Assembly: GCA_017501545.1 (NCBI GenBank)
Contig: JAFVWS010000004.1
Span: forward strand, 45,822 to 109,821
DNA length: 64,000 nt
Origin: Clostridia bacterium
GTDB taxonomy: Bacteria; Bacillota; Clostridia; Oscillospirales; CAG-272
Direction: 5' to 3'
Shown here one piece after another: positions 1-7,575 of the stretch. The translations under genes and the position numbers were made by a program. The stretch's first letter is position 1. Each line of letters starts with the position of its first letter. The notes beneath the pieces were generated by a model. That model was given only the letters and a program-made list of their open reading frames with translations. It had not been told where the DNA came from and did not search any database.

Positions 1-2
1 CG

Positions 3-1412
3 TCACTGAAAAAAGTGGTGCTCCCTTCAACAATTACATCAATTGGAGAGCTTGCATTTAGAACATCAAATCTTTCAGAGGGAATTGTAATTCCTGAGGG
101 ATGTACAACACTTTCAAATTATGCCTTCAAGGAATCAGGCATAACAACTATTTATCTTCCTTCTACTCTTGAAACAGTAGGAAATGATATATGCTACGGA
201 TGCAAATCTATTACAACAGTTGATTCTAAATCTCCTATAATTGGATATCGTATGTTCTATGATTGTGACTCGCTCACCAGCATTACTCTTGAAAACACAA
301 TTGAGATTAGAGAACAGGGCTTCAACAATCCTAACGGTGGAATACTTAACATAACCGAGCTTGTTTTGCCAGAGGGCTTAACAACAATAGGAAACTATGC
401 ATTTACCAGAGCTAAAATAACTGAGCTTGTTTTACCTTCAACTCTTACTAACATAGGTAAGTATGTATTTCAGGCAAGTACAACTCTACAAAAGATAGTA
501 GTGCTTGGTTCTGTTTTGGGCGAAGGTATGTTTATGAACTGCTCAGCAGTAAATGAGTTAGTATTAACGGAAAACTTTGTAACACTAAGTAAAGATGCTT
601 TATCAAACGTATCTCAAACCTCGTTTTTAACCTACTATACAGGTACGGATATTGATAGAATTAAGACAGTTTGCTCTAGCACAACTCGTGTTTCACAAGC
701 TAAATTCTACACCTATGAAGATTATACAAATGACAATTACACATATAACAAGTTTATGGTAATTTACGACTGCAACCTTTGCGATGTTGCATTTGACGGT
801 ATCCACACAAACCCGGGTGACGATGGCGATTGCACAACGGCTCTTATTTGCTCAATGTGCAATGAATATACGATAAGAGAGGCACTTTCACATATAAGCA
901 GTGAAAGACTTACCTATACAAGCTTTATGAAAGAGGGCGAATACTACGTTGGCTGTACTAACGAGGGCTGTGAGCATGGATCGGCTGAAAAGCTTGAGGC
1001 ACTCTTTACATGCCTTGGCTACTCAACGCCTGAATATGAAGGCGGTGCAGTTGCACTTGGGTATTTTGTGAACCATAAAGCGATTGAAAGATATGAGGAG
1101 CTATCAGGAAATACCGTTAAATATGGCTTATATGCAGCCATTAAGGATACTCTTGGTGACAATGACATTATAGATTCAAAGGGTAACGCTTCAGCTGGTG
1201 CAATAAAGGCAGGCTTTGAAAATAGCGCATACTCAAATCTATTCATTAAAATGTTCGGCTTTGGCGACAAAAAGGATGCAGAGTTTACTATCGGTGCATA
1301 CGTTGAAATAGTAAATGACGGTGCAAGCGAGTATAGTTATCTCCAAATTGGCGAGCCAAAAGAGGGCGAAAAATACGCATTTATTAAATACAGTAATTTC
1401 GTTTCGCAGTAA
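3..1412 (+). CDS. BspA-type leucine-rich-repeat surface protein, 3' part only
   Basis: The reading frame is open to the left edge of the window, so this is the C-terminal part of a larger protein. A GTG at 15 lies inside a repeat and is not a believable start. The first ~220 residues contain BspA-type (LRR_5) repeats, for example LPSTITSIGELAF and LPEGLTTIGNYAF, a fold used by secreted or surface adhesion proteins. They are followed by a cysteine-pair region (CNLC, CSMC) and a ~100-residue C-terminal module beginning near FTCLGYSTPE. That module resembles the C-terminus of the BspA-like protein at 15967-18897. The repeat family is clear; the role as a surface or secreted protein is inferred. 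A strong terminator follows. Confidence 0.85.
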   Translation, partial: SLKKVVLPSTITSIGELAFRTSNLSEGIVIPEGCTTLSNYAFKESGITTIYLPSTLETVGNDICYGCKSITTVDSKSPIIGYRMFYDCDSLTSITLENTIEIREQGFNNPNGGILNITELVLPEGLTTIGNYAFTRAKITELVLPSTLTNIGKYVFQASTTLQKIVVLGSVLGEGMFMNCSAVNELVLTENFVTLSKDALSNVSQTSFLTYYTGTDIDRIKTVCSSTTRVSQAKFYTYEDYTNDNYTYNKFMVIYDCNLCDVAFDGIHTNPGDDGDCTTALICSMCNEYTIREALSHISSERLTYTSFMKEGEYYVGCTNEGCEHGSAEKLEALFTCLGYSTPEYEGGAVALGYFVNHKAIERYEELSGNTVKYGLYAAIKDTLGDNDIIDSKGNASAGAIKAGFENSAYSNLFIKMFGFGDKKDAEFTIGAYVEIVNDGASEYSYLQIGEPKEGEKYAFIKYSNFVSQ

Positions 1413-1415
1413 TAT

Positions 1416-1443
1416 AAAGCCACCCAAATCGGGTGGCTTTTTT
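1416..1443 (+). terminator. Rho-independent terminator
   Basis: A 10-bp stem (AAAGCCACCC / GGGTGGCTTT) with loop AAATC and a T run directly follows the stop codon of the BspA-like gene. Confidence 0.9.
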
Positions 1444-1460
1444 GCATAAAAATTGAAAAT

Positions 1461-1527
1461 GTGAATAAAAACGTGAATATATTCACAAAAAAGTGAATAA
1501 AAATCAAAAACCAGAAAAAATATTCAC
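1461..1527. promoter_or_regulatory. cluster of GTGAAT/ATTCAC motifs, candidate operator
   Basis: The 14-nt palindrome GTGAATATATTCAC lies at 1473-1486. Single half-sites lie at 1461-1466, 1493-1498 (GTGAAT) and 1522-1527 (ATTCAC). The cluster sits directly upstream of the promoter of the amino-acid transporter, where a repressor could act. The half-site resembles part of an arginine-repressor box, but its spacing is shorter than the usual ARG box, so the regulator is unknown. Confidence 0.45.
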
Positions 1528-1534
1528 AAAAAGG

Positions 1535-1563
1535 TTGACAAGTATAAAATATAAGTATATAAT
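1535..1563 (+). promoter_or_regulatory. sigma-A promoter of the amino-acid transporter
   Basis: TTGACA at 1535-1540, a 17-nt spacer and TATAAT at 1558-1563, 42 nt before the start of the binding-protein gene. Exact consensus in both hexamers. Confidence 0.85.
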
Positions 1564-1604
1564 TATAAAACAAAAATTAATTTATCTTTAAAGGAGAAAA
1601 GAAA

Positions 1605-2483
1605 ATGAAAAAGATTATTTCACTTAGCTTAGTAGCAGTAATGCTTGTTGCTCTTGTTTTCTGCTTCGCTTCATGTGGCAAGGACAAGGAATACGTTGCT
1701 GTTGATGCATCAGACCTTCTTAAGGAGGATTTTGGTATCGCAATAAAGAAGGGCGACACAGCAATGAAAACCGCAGTTGACGAGGTTGTTAACGAGTGGG
1801 TTGCCAACGGCACAATGCAAAAGTATCTTGATTACTACACAGACCTTGCTGACTATGAGGCAGGCGCAAAGGACACAGCACCAGAGGCAGGCGATCTTAA
1901 GACAAGCTGGAACTTTGGTTCAAACGGCAAAATCACAGTTTACACAGAGTCAGGCTTTGCACCATTCGAATTTTTGAGTGGTGATGACATTATCGGCGTT
2001 GACATTGCTATTATGAGCGAGGTTGCTGAGCGTCAAGGTAAGACAATTGAAGTTAAGGACGTTTTGTTTGACACAATTCCTACATGCGTTCAAACTTCAA
2101 CAGGTGATGCAGTTGGTGCAGCAGGCCTTACAATCAACGAAGAAAGACTTGCAGCAGTAGATTTCTCAGCTGTATATTACAGCTCAACACTTGTTATTGT
2201 TTCTCTAAAGGACAATAGCTATGATAGCCTTGCAGACCTTAAGGGACTTAAGGTTGGCGTACAAGAGGGTACAAGTGGCGACCTTATCGCAACTGATGCA
2301 AAGGCAGACGGACACAAGTATGTAAATGAAGATGGCCAAGAGGTTACAATTAAGGTTGAAATTGCTGAAATCAGCAGATATAAGCAATATTCACTCGCTT
2401 TCGCAGACCTCAAAAACGGTAGAATTGACGCTATCGTAATGGATAAGCTTCCTGCACTTACAATGCTTAACCTAATTGGCTAA
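1605..2483 (+). CDS. amino-acid ABC transporter binding lipoprotein, apparently circularly permuted
   Basis: An extracellular lipid-anchored receptor for an amino acid. The signal peptide ends in the lipobox FASC (Cys24). The order of the family 3 binding fold is unusual. Residues ~36-80 (DFGIAIKKGDTAMKTAVDEV...) look like the normal C-terminal end of such proteins. After a linker, residues ~103 onward (GKITVYTESGFAPFEFL) look like the normal N-terminus. The protein ends at DAIVMDKLPALTMLNL, where others continue into the GIAVKKG segment. The permease and ATPase genes follow. The ligand cannot be told from sequence. The ATG follows a clear AAAGGAG. Confidence 0.9.
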   Translation: MKKIISLSLVAVMLVALVFCFASCGKDKEYVAVDASDLLKEDFGIAIKKGDTAMKTAVDEVVNEWVANGTMQKYLDYYTDLADYEAGAKDTAPEAGDLKTSWNFGSNGKITVYTESGFAPFEFLSGDDIIGVDIAIMSEVAERQGKTIEVKDVLFDTIPTCVQTSTGDAVGAAGLTINEERLAAVDFSAVYYSSTLVIVSLKDNSYDSLADLKGLKVGVQEGTSGDLIATDAKADGHKYVNEDGQEVTIKVEIAEISRYKQYSLAFADLKNGRIDAIVMDKLPALTMLNLIG

Positions 2484-2500
2484 TAAATGGTTTAATTCTT

Positions 2501-2526
2501 AACTGAGGGGCTTTTGCTCCTCAGTT
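2501..2526 (+). terminator. stem-loop between binding-protein and permease genes
   Basis: AACTGAGGGG / CTCCTCAGTT with loop CTTTTG, followed by only a short T-rich stretch. It is probably a partial terminator or RNA-stabilising hairpin that keeps the binding protein more abundant than the membrane components, a common arrangement in ABC operons. This function is inferred. Confidence 0.55.
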
Positions 2527-2547
2527 ATTTAACGAAAAGGAAAAAAT

Positions 2548-3249
2548 ATGTTAGATTTTATAGAAAGCTTTTCCAAGGCGTTTTTTGTACAAGGCAGATG
2601 GAAGCTTTACCTTGAGGGCTTAGGTAATACAATTATCATAGCGACAATAGCTGCAATTATCGGCGTAATCGTCGGCGTTATATTTGCTATGATAAACTAC
2701 CTAAAAAAGAAGACGGGTAAGCTAAAATTCTTGTCTGCGATTGTAAACATCTATATTACAATAGTGCGTGGAACACCAGTTGTACTACAGCTTATGATTT
2801 TATATTTCGTTGTTTTCGCATCGTGGGACAACGGAATTATGATAGGCGCTATAACCTTTGGTATTAACTCAAGCGCGTACGTTGCTGAAATTATTAGAGC
2901 GGGCTTTGAAAGCGTTGACGACGGCCAAAGAGAGGCAGGACGCAGTCTTGGTCTTTCTACATGGCAAACAATGCGTAAAATCATCATTCCACAGGCGCTA
3001 AAAAACTCATTGCCACCTTTGTTCAACGAGTTTATCACGCTTATTAAGGAAACTGCTATTGTTGGTTACGTTGGGATTATGGACCTTGGCAAGGTGCCTG
3101 GTATGATTCAATCAAGAACCTTTGAATATTTGCCACCACTTATAATCTCGGCAGTAATTTATCTTGGACTCGTTATGCTACTTACCTTGGCTTTACGGCA
3201 AATCGAGAAGGCACTTTCAAAAAGCGACAGAAACGGAGGTAAAAAGTGA
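2548..3249 (+). CDS. amino-acid ABC transporter permease (HisM/GlnP family)
   Basis: A membrane-spanning permease of 233 residues, the usual length for this family, with about five hydrophobic segments. The EAA loop that docks on the ATPase is visible around residues 130-150 ([20 protein letters not shown]). It lies between the binding-protein and ATPase genes and its stop overlaps the ATPase start by 4 nt, so the two are translationally coupled. It should form the transmembrane channel, most likely as a homodimer because no second permease is present. Confidence 0.93.
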   Translation: MLDFIESFSKAFFVQGRWKLYLEGLGNTIIIATIAAIIGVIVGVIFAMINYLKKKTGKLKFLSAIVNIYITIVRGTPVVLQLMILYFVVFASWDNGIMIGAITFGINSSAYVAEIIRAGFESVDDGQREAGRSLGLSTWQTMRKIIIPQALKNSLPPLFNEFITLIKETAIVGYVGIMDLGKVPGMIQSRTFEYLPPLIISAVIYLGLVMLLTLALRQIEKALSKSDRNGGKK

Positions 3250-4130
3250 TGGATAATGTTATTATGCAAGAAAAACCAATACTTTCCGTAAGAAACCTTC
3301 AAAAGAAATTTGGTCAAAACGAAGTTTTGAAGAATATATCAACCGATATATACAAGGGCGAAAAGGTCGTTATTGTTGGTGCATCTGGCTCTGGAAAAAG
3401 TACGTTCTTAAGATGCCTAAACTGCCTTGAGGATCCAACTGGTGGACAAATTATATTTGACGACGTTGATATTGCTGATCGTCGTGTTAACATCAACGTT
3501 CATCGCCAAAATATGGGTATGGTGTTCCAACAGTTTAATTTATTCAATAATAAAACTGTGCTCGAAAACATTATGCTTGCACCTTACTTAATTCACGGCA
3601 AAAAATTCAAGAAGGAAAGAAAATCACAAAATAAGGCTGACAAAAAGCTTCTAAAAGAGGCACGTGAGGCTGGAAACCTTGAAAAATACCAAAGCATCCT
3701 TGAAAGAATTAGCCAAAGAAATCGTGTAAGCTATAGACAAATTTGCAAGGAAAAGGCAATGGAGCTTCTTCGCCGTATCGGTCTTGAGGATAAGGCAAAG
3801 GCATACCCTTCAACCTTGTCAGGTGGACAAAAGCAAAGAGTCGCTATAGTTAGGGCGCTTGCAATGAATCCAAAGGTAATGCTTTTTGACGAGCCAACAT
3901 CAGCACTCGACCCAGAAATGGTAGGCGAGGTATTAAACCTTATTAAAGAGGTTGCCGATGAAGGAATGACAATGGTTATTGTTACCCACGAAATGGGCTT
4001 TGCACGCGAGGTTGGCACACGCGTTATATTTATGGACGAGGGAGTTATCGCAGAGCAGGGCACTCCAAGCGAGGTGTTTGATACACCTAAAAATCCAAGA
4101 ACAAAGCAGTTCTTAAATGCAGTATTATAA
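3246..4130 (+). CDS. amino-acid ABC transporter ATP-binding protein (GlnQ/HisP family)
   Basis: The cytoplasmic ATPase of the transporter. Walker A is GASGSGKST, the ABC signature is LSGGQKQR, Walker B is [12 protein letters not shown] and the switch His is in IVTHEMGF. It has 294 residues, about 50 more than usual. The extra length is a lysine/glutamate-rich helical insertion between the Q loop and the signature (about residues 117-170, [20 protein letters not shown]). Such insertions occur in some clostridial homologues; their role is unknown. Two methionines at the start make the exact N-terminus uncertain by one residue. Confidence 0.95.
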   Translation: MMDNVIMQEKPILSVRNLQKKFGQNEVLKNISTDIYKGEKVVIVGASGSGKSTFLRCLNCLEDPTGGQIIFDDVDIADRRVNINVHRQNMGMVFQQFNLFNNKTVLENIMLAPYLIHGKKFKKERKSQNKADKKLLKEAREAGNLEKYQSILERISQRNRVSYRQICKEKAMELLRRIGLEDKAKAYPSTLSGGQKQRVAIVRALAMNPKVMLFDEPTSALDPEMVGEVLNLIKEVADEGMTMVIVTHEMGFAREVGTRVIFMDEGVIAEQGTPSEVFDTPKNPRTKQFLNAVL

Positions 4131-4136
4131 TAAAAA

Positions 4137-4186
4137 GCCACCCATATGGGTGGCAAATAAAAACAGACCCGATTGGGTCTGTTTTT
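4137..4186. terminator. paired terminators between convergent genes
   Basis: Two hairpins: GCCACCC / GGGTGGC at 4137-4154 and AAAAACAGACCC / GGGTCTGTTTTT at 4159-4186. The second is symmetric with A and T runs and can stop transcription from both sides. Confidence 0.85.
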
Positions 4187-4191
4187 ATTTA

Positions 4192-4722
4192 TTATTCAGC
4201 GTCGTTTGATTCTTCTTCGTTTGATGCTTCCTCTACTGCCTCTTCGGTAGTTTCCTCTACTGCCTCTTCGGTAGCTTCTTCGTCATCCTTTTTGTCAGTT
4301 ACCTTGTCAACAACGTTGTTTACAATACCAGTAGTCTTGTCAACAACCTTGTCAAAGAAACCGCCAACCTTGCCACCAACCTTGTCAGCAGCCTCGCCAA
4401 ACTCGCCCTTTTCGCCGTTTCCAGCATCGTCCTTAATTACGCCTACAAACTTAAGTATTGAAATAACAATACCACCAACTATGTAGATGCAGAATAAGAA
4501 CTCGATAAGACCGAGAAGAGCAATTACAATATATGCGATGATGTCGATGAACAAAGGTTCAGTAAATGCAGCCAAAACGCCCATGCCACCCATAATACCG
4601 CCGATAATAACGGAAACTACGAGATAGATGATTGCGTAAACTACAAGCTTAATAACAAAAGGCTTTGTAACCTTCTTTTCAAGCTTGAATGCGCCACTAT
4701 AAAGCTTTCTCAAAAAATTCAT
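4192..4722 (-). CDS. small membrane protein with acidic C-terminal tail (paralogue 1)
   Basis: A 176-residue protein that I cannot assign to a named family. The start is the ATG at 4722, placed 8 nt after AAAGGAGGA; a longer frame reaching 4782 would run into the leader. It begins MNFLRKLYSGAFKLEKKV. Hydrophobic segments lie near residues 25-60 and 65-105. A KVGGFFDKVVDKTTG segment follows, then a low-complexity Glu/Thr/Ala tail (EEATEEAVEETTEEA). It is a tandem paralogue of the next gene and shares its promoter/leader sequence almost exactly. The tail is probably cytoplasmic. Confidence 0.75.
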   Translation of the reverse strand: MNFLRKLYSGAFKLEKKVTKPFVIKLVVYAIIYLVVSVIIGGIMGGMGVLAAFTEPLFIDIIAYIVIALLGLIEFLFCIYIVGGIVISILKFVGVIKDDAGNGEKGEFGEAADKVGGKVGGFFDKVVDKTTGIVNNVVDKVTDKKDDEEATEEAVEETTEEAVEEASNEEESNDAE

Positions 4723-4787
4723 AGTATATCCTCCTTTCAAAAATAAACAAAAGTGATTGTGTCGAGATGATATTCTCAACAAAAAGT

Positions 4788-4816
4788 ATTATATCAAATG
4801 AGAAATACGATTTCAA
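4788..4816 (-). promoter_or_regulatory. promoter of membrane protein paralogue 1
   Basis: On the minus strand TTGAAA (4816-4811), a 17-nt spacer and TATAAT (4793-4788). The spacing and most flanking bases are the same as at the second copy (5441-5469). Confidence 0.8.
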
Positions 4817-4841
4817 TATATTTTTGAAAATTTAATATAAT

Positions 4842-4868
4842 AAAAACGGACAAAATGTCCGTTTTTTT
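4842..4868. terminator. bidirectional terminator between the paralogues
   Basis: AAAAACGGACA / TGTCCGTTTTT with loop AAA. It lies just after the stop of the second paralogue in its direction of transcription and isolates the two units. Confidence 0.85.
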
Positions 4869-4880
4869 GTTGGAATAATT

Positions 4881-5375
4881 TTATTCAGCGTCATTTGCTA
4901 CTTCTTCTACAGTAGCTACATCTTCGCTGGAGTCCTCAGAATCATCCTTTTTGTCAGTAACCTTGTCAACGACATTGCTTACGACTCCAGTTGTCTTGTC
5001 AACAACCTTGTCGAAAAAACCACCAACCTTGCCTGCGGTTTCAACTGCAGTGTTGGGTTCGCCTTCTTCAAGTCCTGCGTTGTCCTTGATTACACCCACA
5101 AACTTAAGTATTGAAATAACAACACCACCGAGTAGGTATGCGCCGATTACAGTATACACCAATGCAAGAAGCATGATAACGACATAGCAAACGATATCAA
5201 CTGCTAATGTATCCATAGCGCCAGTTAAAACAAGAATTCCAATTTCAAGTGCGCCCCAAATAGAACCAATTACAAGATTAAGGATTACGTAAACAACAAG
5301 TCTAATAACAAATGGCTTAACTACCTTTTTCTCAAGATTAAAAGGCCCTTTGTAAAGCTTTCTCAAAAAATTCAT
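4881..5375 (-). CDS. small membrane protein with acidic C-terminal tail (paralogue 2)
   Basis: A 164-residue paralogue of the preceding protein with the same plan: MNFLRKLYKGPFNLEKKV start, hydrophobic segments near residues 25-105, the KVGGFFDKVVDKTTG segment and an acidic tail (here shorter). The start at 5375 follows AAAGGAGGA. The N-terminal and central motifs are shared, but the membrane segments have diverged more than the upstream non-coding DNA. The function is not recognised. Confidence 0.75.
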   Translation of the reverse strand: MNFLRKLYKGPFNLEKKVVKPFVIRLVVYVILNLVIGSIWGALEIGILVLTGAMDTLAVDIVCYVVIMLLALVYTVIGAYLLGGVVISILKFVGVIKDNAGLEEGEPNTAVETAGKVGGFFDKVVDKTTGVVSNVVDKVTDKKDDSEDSSEDVATVEEVANDAE

Positions 5376-5440
5376 AGTATATCCTCCTTTCAAAAATAAA
5401 CAAAAGTGATTGTGTCGAGATGATATTCTCAACAAAAAGT

Positions 5441-5469
5441 ATTATATCAAATGAGAAATGCGATTTCAA
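5441..5469 (-). promoter_or_regulatory. promoter of membrane protein paralogue 2
   Basis: Minus-strand TTGAAA (5469-5464), 17-nt spacer, TATAAT (5446-5441). It is part of a roughly 108-bp block (about 5365-5472) repeated almost perfectly at about 4712-4819. Confidence 0.8.
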
Positions 5470-5513
5470 TATTTTTTTCCAAAATAATATAAAAAATCTA
5501 TTATTTTCTTTTG

Positions 5514-5551
5514 TTGACAATGATTTAATATCGTGATATACTTAGTATATC
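5514..5551 (+). promoter_or_regulatory. promoter and overlapping palindrome upstream of DUF1015 gene
   Basis: TTGACA (5514-5519), 17-nt spacer, TATACT (5537-5542). The -10 box lies in the inverted repeat GATATAC-TTA-GTATATC (5535-5551), which could be an operator. Confidence 0.7.
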
Positions 5552-5570
5552 AAAATCAAAAGAGGTAGTT

Positions 5571-6815
5571 ATGATTACAGTTAAACCATTTAACGCATTA
5601 AGACCTACACCAAGCCTTGCTGATAAATGTGCAGCGCTTCCATATGACGTTATGTCAAGCGATGAGGCGAGGGAAATGGTAAAGGGCAACGAATATACTT
5701 TTTTACGCATTGACAGGGCAGAGGTAAACCTCGAAAAGGGCGTTGATATTTATAGCGACCGTGTTTACAATACCGCCAAGGAAATGCTTGAAAAATTTGA
5801 AAAAGACGGTGTTTATGTAAGCGACACACAAAAAAGATATTATTTCTATCGTCAGATTATGGGTAGTCAGTCACAAACTGGTATAGTTGGCTGTGCCTCA
5901 ATTGATGACTACTTAGAAAACAGAATTAAAAAGCACGAGTTTACAAGGGCAGACAAGGAAATTGACCGTATAAAGCACGTTGACACCTGTTCAGCACAGA
6001 CAGGCCCTATTTTCTTGGCTTACAAGGATAGCGAAACACTTGATAATATTATATGCAAGCAAACCGAAAAAGAACCACTTTACGATTTTGTAAGTGAGGA
6101 CGGCGTGCGCCATACGGTTTGGACAACAGATGGTGAAGCGGTTGATAATGAAATTGAGTGCGCATTTAAGGGACTTGATGCATTATATATAGCAGACGGA
6201 CACCATCGCTGTGCTTCTGCCGTTAAGGTTGGCACAAAGCGCAGAGGTGAAAATCCAAATTACACAGGAAATGAGGAATTTAACTTCTTTCTCTCTGTAA
6301 TTTTCCCTTCAAAGACACTTAAAATCCTTGACTACAATCGTCTTTTAAAGGACTTAAACGGACACGGGGTAGAGGATTTTCTAAAAATTGTTGAACAAAA
6401 GCTTGGCACCGCCCAAAAATACGAGGGTGAGGGTGCGTATCGCCCAGAAAAAAAGCACACAGTTGGAATTTATGTGGGCGAAAGCTGGTATAAGGTTACC
6501 TTCCATCCCGAAATTTGCTCGGCTGAGCGTGCAGTTGACCGTCTTGACTGCGCAATTTTGCAAAAATATTTAATATCTGATATTCTCGGCATTGACGACC
6601 CACGCACAGATAAGCGCATCGACTTTGCAGGAGGAATAAGAGGTCTTAAATACCTTGAAGAAAGATGCCATATTGATATGCAAATGGCAATTTCAATGTA
6701 CCCAACCTCGCTTGATGATTTAATGGCAGTTGCGGACGCAGGCGACGTTATGCCACCTAAGTCTACTTGGTTTGAGCCTAAGCTTCGCAGTGGACTTCTA
6801 ATTCACAAAATTTAA
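5571..6815 (+). CDS. DUF1015 family protein
   Basis: A cytoplasmic protein of 414 residues, full length for the DUF1015 family, whose biochemical role is not established. Recognisable family features are the N-terminal KPFNALRP and CAALPYDVMSSDEAR, the central ALYIADGHHRCASAVKV motif near residue 210, and the C-terminal GDVMPPKSTWFEPKLRSGL. In many Firmicutes this gene sits near serine-biosynthesis genes; no such neighbour is present here. The ATG at 5571 follows AGAGGT. The next gene begins 23 nt downstream and is probably co-transcribed. Confidence 0.85.
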   Translation: MITVKPFNALRPTPSLADKCAALPYDVMSSDEAREMVKGNEYTFLRIDRAEVNLEKGVDIYSDRVYNTAKEMLEKFEKDGVYVSDTQKRYYFYRQIMGSQSQTGIVGCASIDDYLENRIKKHEFTRADKEIDRIKHVDTCSAQTGPIFLAYKDSETLDNIICKQTEKEPLYDFVSEDGVRHTVWTTDGEAVDNEIECAFKGLDALYIADGHHRCASAVKVGTKRRGENPNYTGNEEFNFFLSVIFPSKTLKILDYNRLLKDLNGHGVEDFLKIVEQKLGTAQKYEGEGAYRPEKKHTVGIYVGESWYKVTFHPEICSAERAVDRLDCAILQKYLISDILGIDDPRTDKRIDFAGGIRGLKYLEERCHIDMQMAISMYPTSLDDLMAVADAGDVMPPKSTWFEPKLRSGLLIHKI

Positions 6816-6838
6816 CGACTCTACAAAGGAGATTTTCC

Positions 6839-7534
6839 TTGGATATTTTTCTTATTATAATTCAGTATGTCGGCGCAATTTCCTTTACAATTTCAGCAAC
6901 GATATACGCAATTCATAAGCGTGCTGACATAGTTGGCGCACTTGTGTTTTCCTTACTCACCTGCTTTGGTGGAGGATTAATGAGGGATTTAATTCTCGGC
7001 AAGTTTCCACCCAACATATTAGTTGACAAGGGCTACTTATACTTGGCGCTTGCCTCGGTTCTTGTATGCTTGGTAATTTACCACCTTGCATTTATCAAGA
7101 AAATCAGAGGCTTTATCGGTAAGCACGAGCATAGCTTTATAATTGAATTTACCGATGCAATAGGTCTTGCCTCGTTTGTTGTTTCGGGTATGGAAACTGC
7201 AATTTCATACGCGCCAGAGGGCACAAAGCAGAGCTTTTTAATTATCGTATTTGCAGGCTGTATAACTGGCGTCGGTGGTGGAATTCTTCGCGATATTTGC
7301 TCGGCACAAATTCCGTCAGTGTTCAGAAAGCACATTTACCTAATTCCAGTAATTGTTGCATCAATATTCTTTGCACTGGTTTACGATAAGTTAGAGGCGG
7401 TGGCAATAATTGTTGCGATAGTGTTTATAATAGCAATTAGAATCCTTGCATACAAGTTTAAATGGAACCTTCCAATTCCAAAGCAAATCCCTGAAAAAGA
7501 GGAAGAAAAAGAGAAGGAATTAATTAAAAAATAA
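6839..7534 (+). CDS. TRIC/UPF0126 family membrane protein (YicG-like)
   Basis: An integral membrane protein of 231 residues with about seven hydrophobic segments. It carries the two internal family repeats, each with a glycine-rich kink: GGGLMRDLILG near residue 42 and GGGILRDICSA near residue 145. Family members are cation channels or glycine transporters, so the substrate here is open. The only well-placed start is TTG at 6839, 7 nt after AAAGGA. The C-terminal tail is rich in lysine and glutamate. A terminator follows. Confidence 0.88.
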   Translation: MDIFLIIIQYVGAISFTISATIYAIHKRADIVGALVFSLLTCFGGGLMRDLILGKFPPNILVDKGYLYLALASVLVCLVIYHLAFIKKIRGFIGKHEHSFIIEFTDAIGLASFVVSGMETAISYAPEGTKQSFLIIVFAGCITGVGGGILRDICSAQIPSVFRKHIYLIPVIVASIFFALVYDKLEAVAIIVAIVFIIAIRILAYKFKWNLPIPKQIPEKEEEKEKELIKK

Positions 7535-7535
7535 G

Positions 7536-7563
7536 AAAAACAGCCACAGATGTGGCTGTTTTT
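7536..7563. terminator. bidirectional terminator
   Basis: AAAAACAGCCAC / GTGGCTGTTTTT hairpin between two convergent genes, with A and T runs on both sides. Confidence 0.88.
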
Positions 7564-7575
7564 TATTGTTTTATG

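Noticed and set aside
1239-1573. Minus-strand hydrophobic frames across the first terminator
   Set aside because: They arise from AT-rich non-coding DNA and the terminator; no ribosome site.
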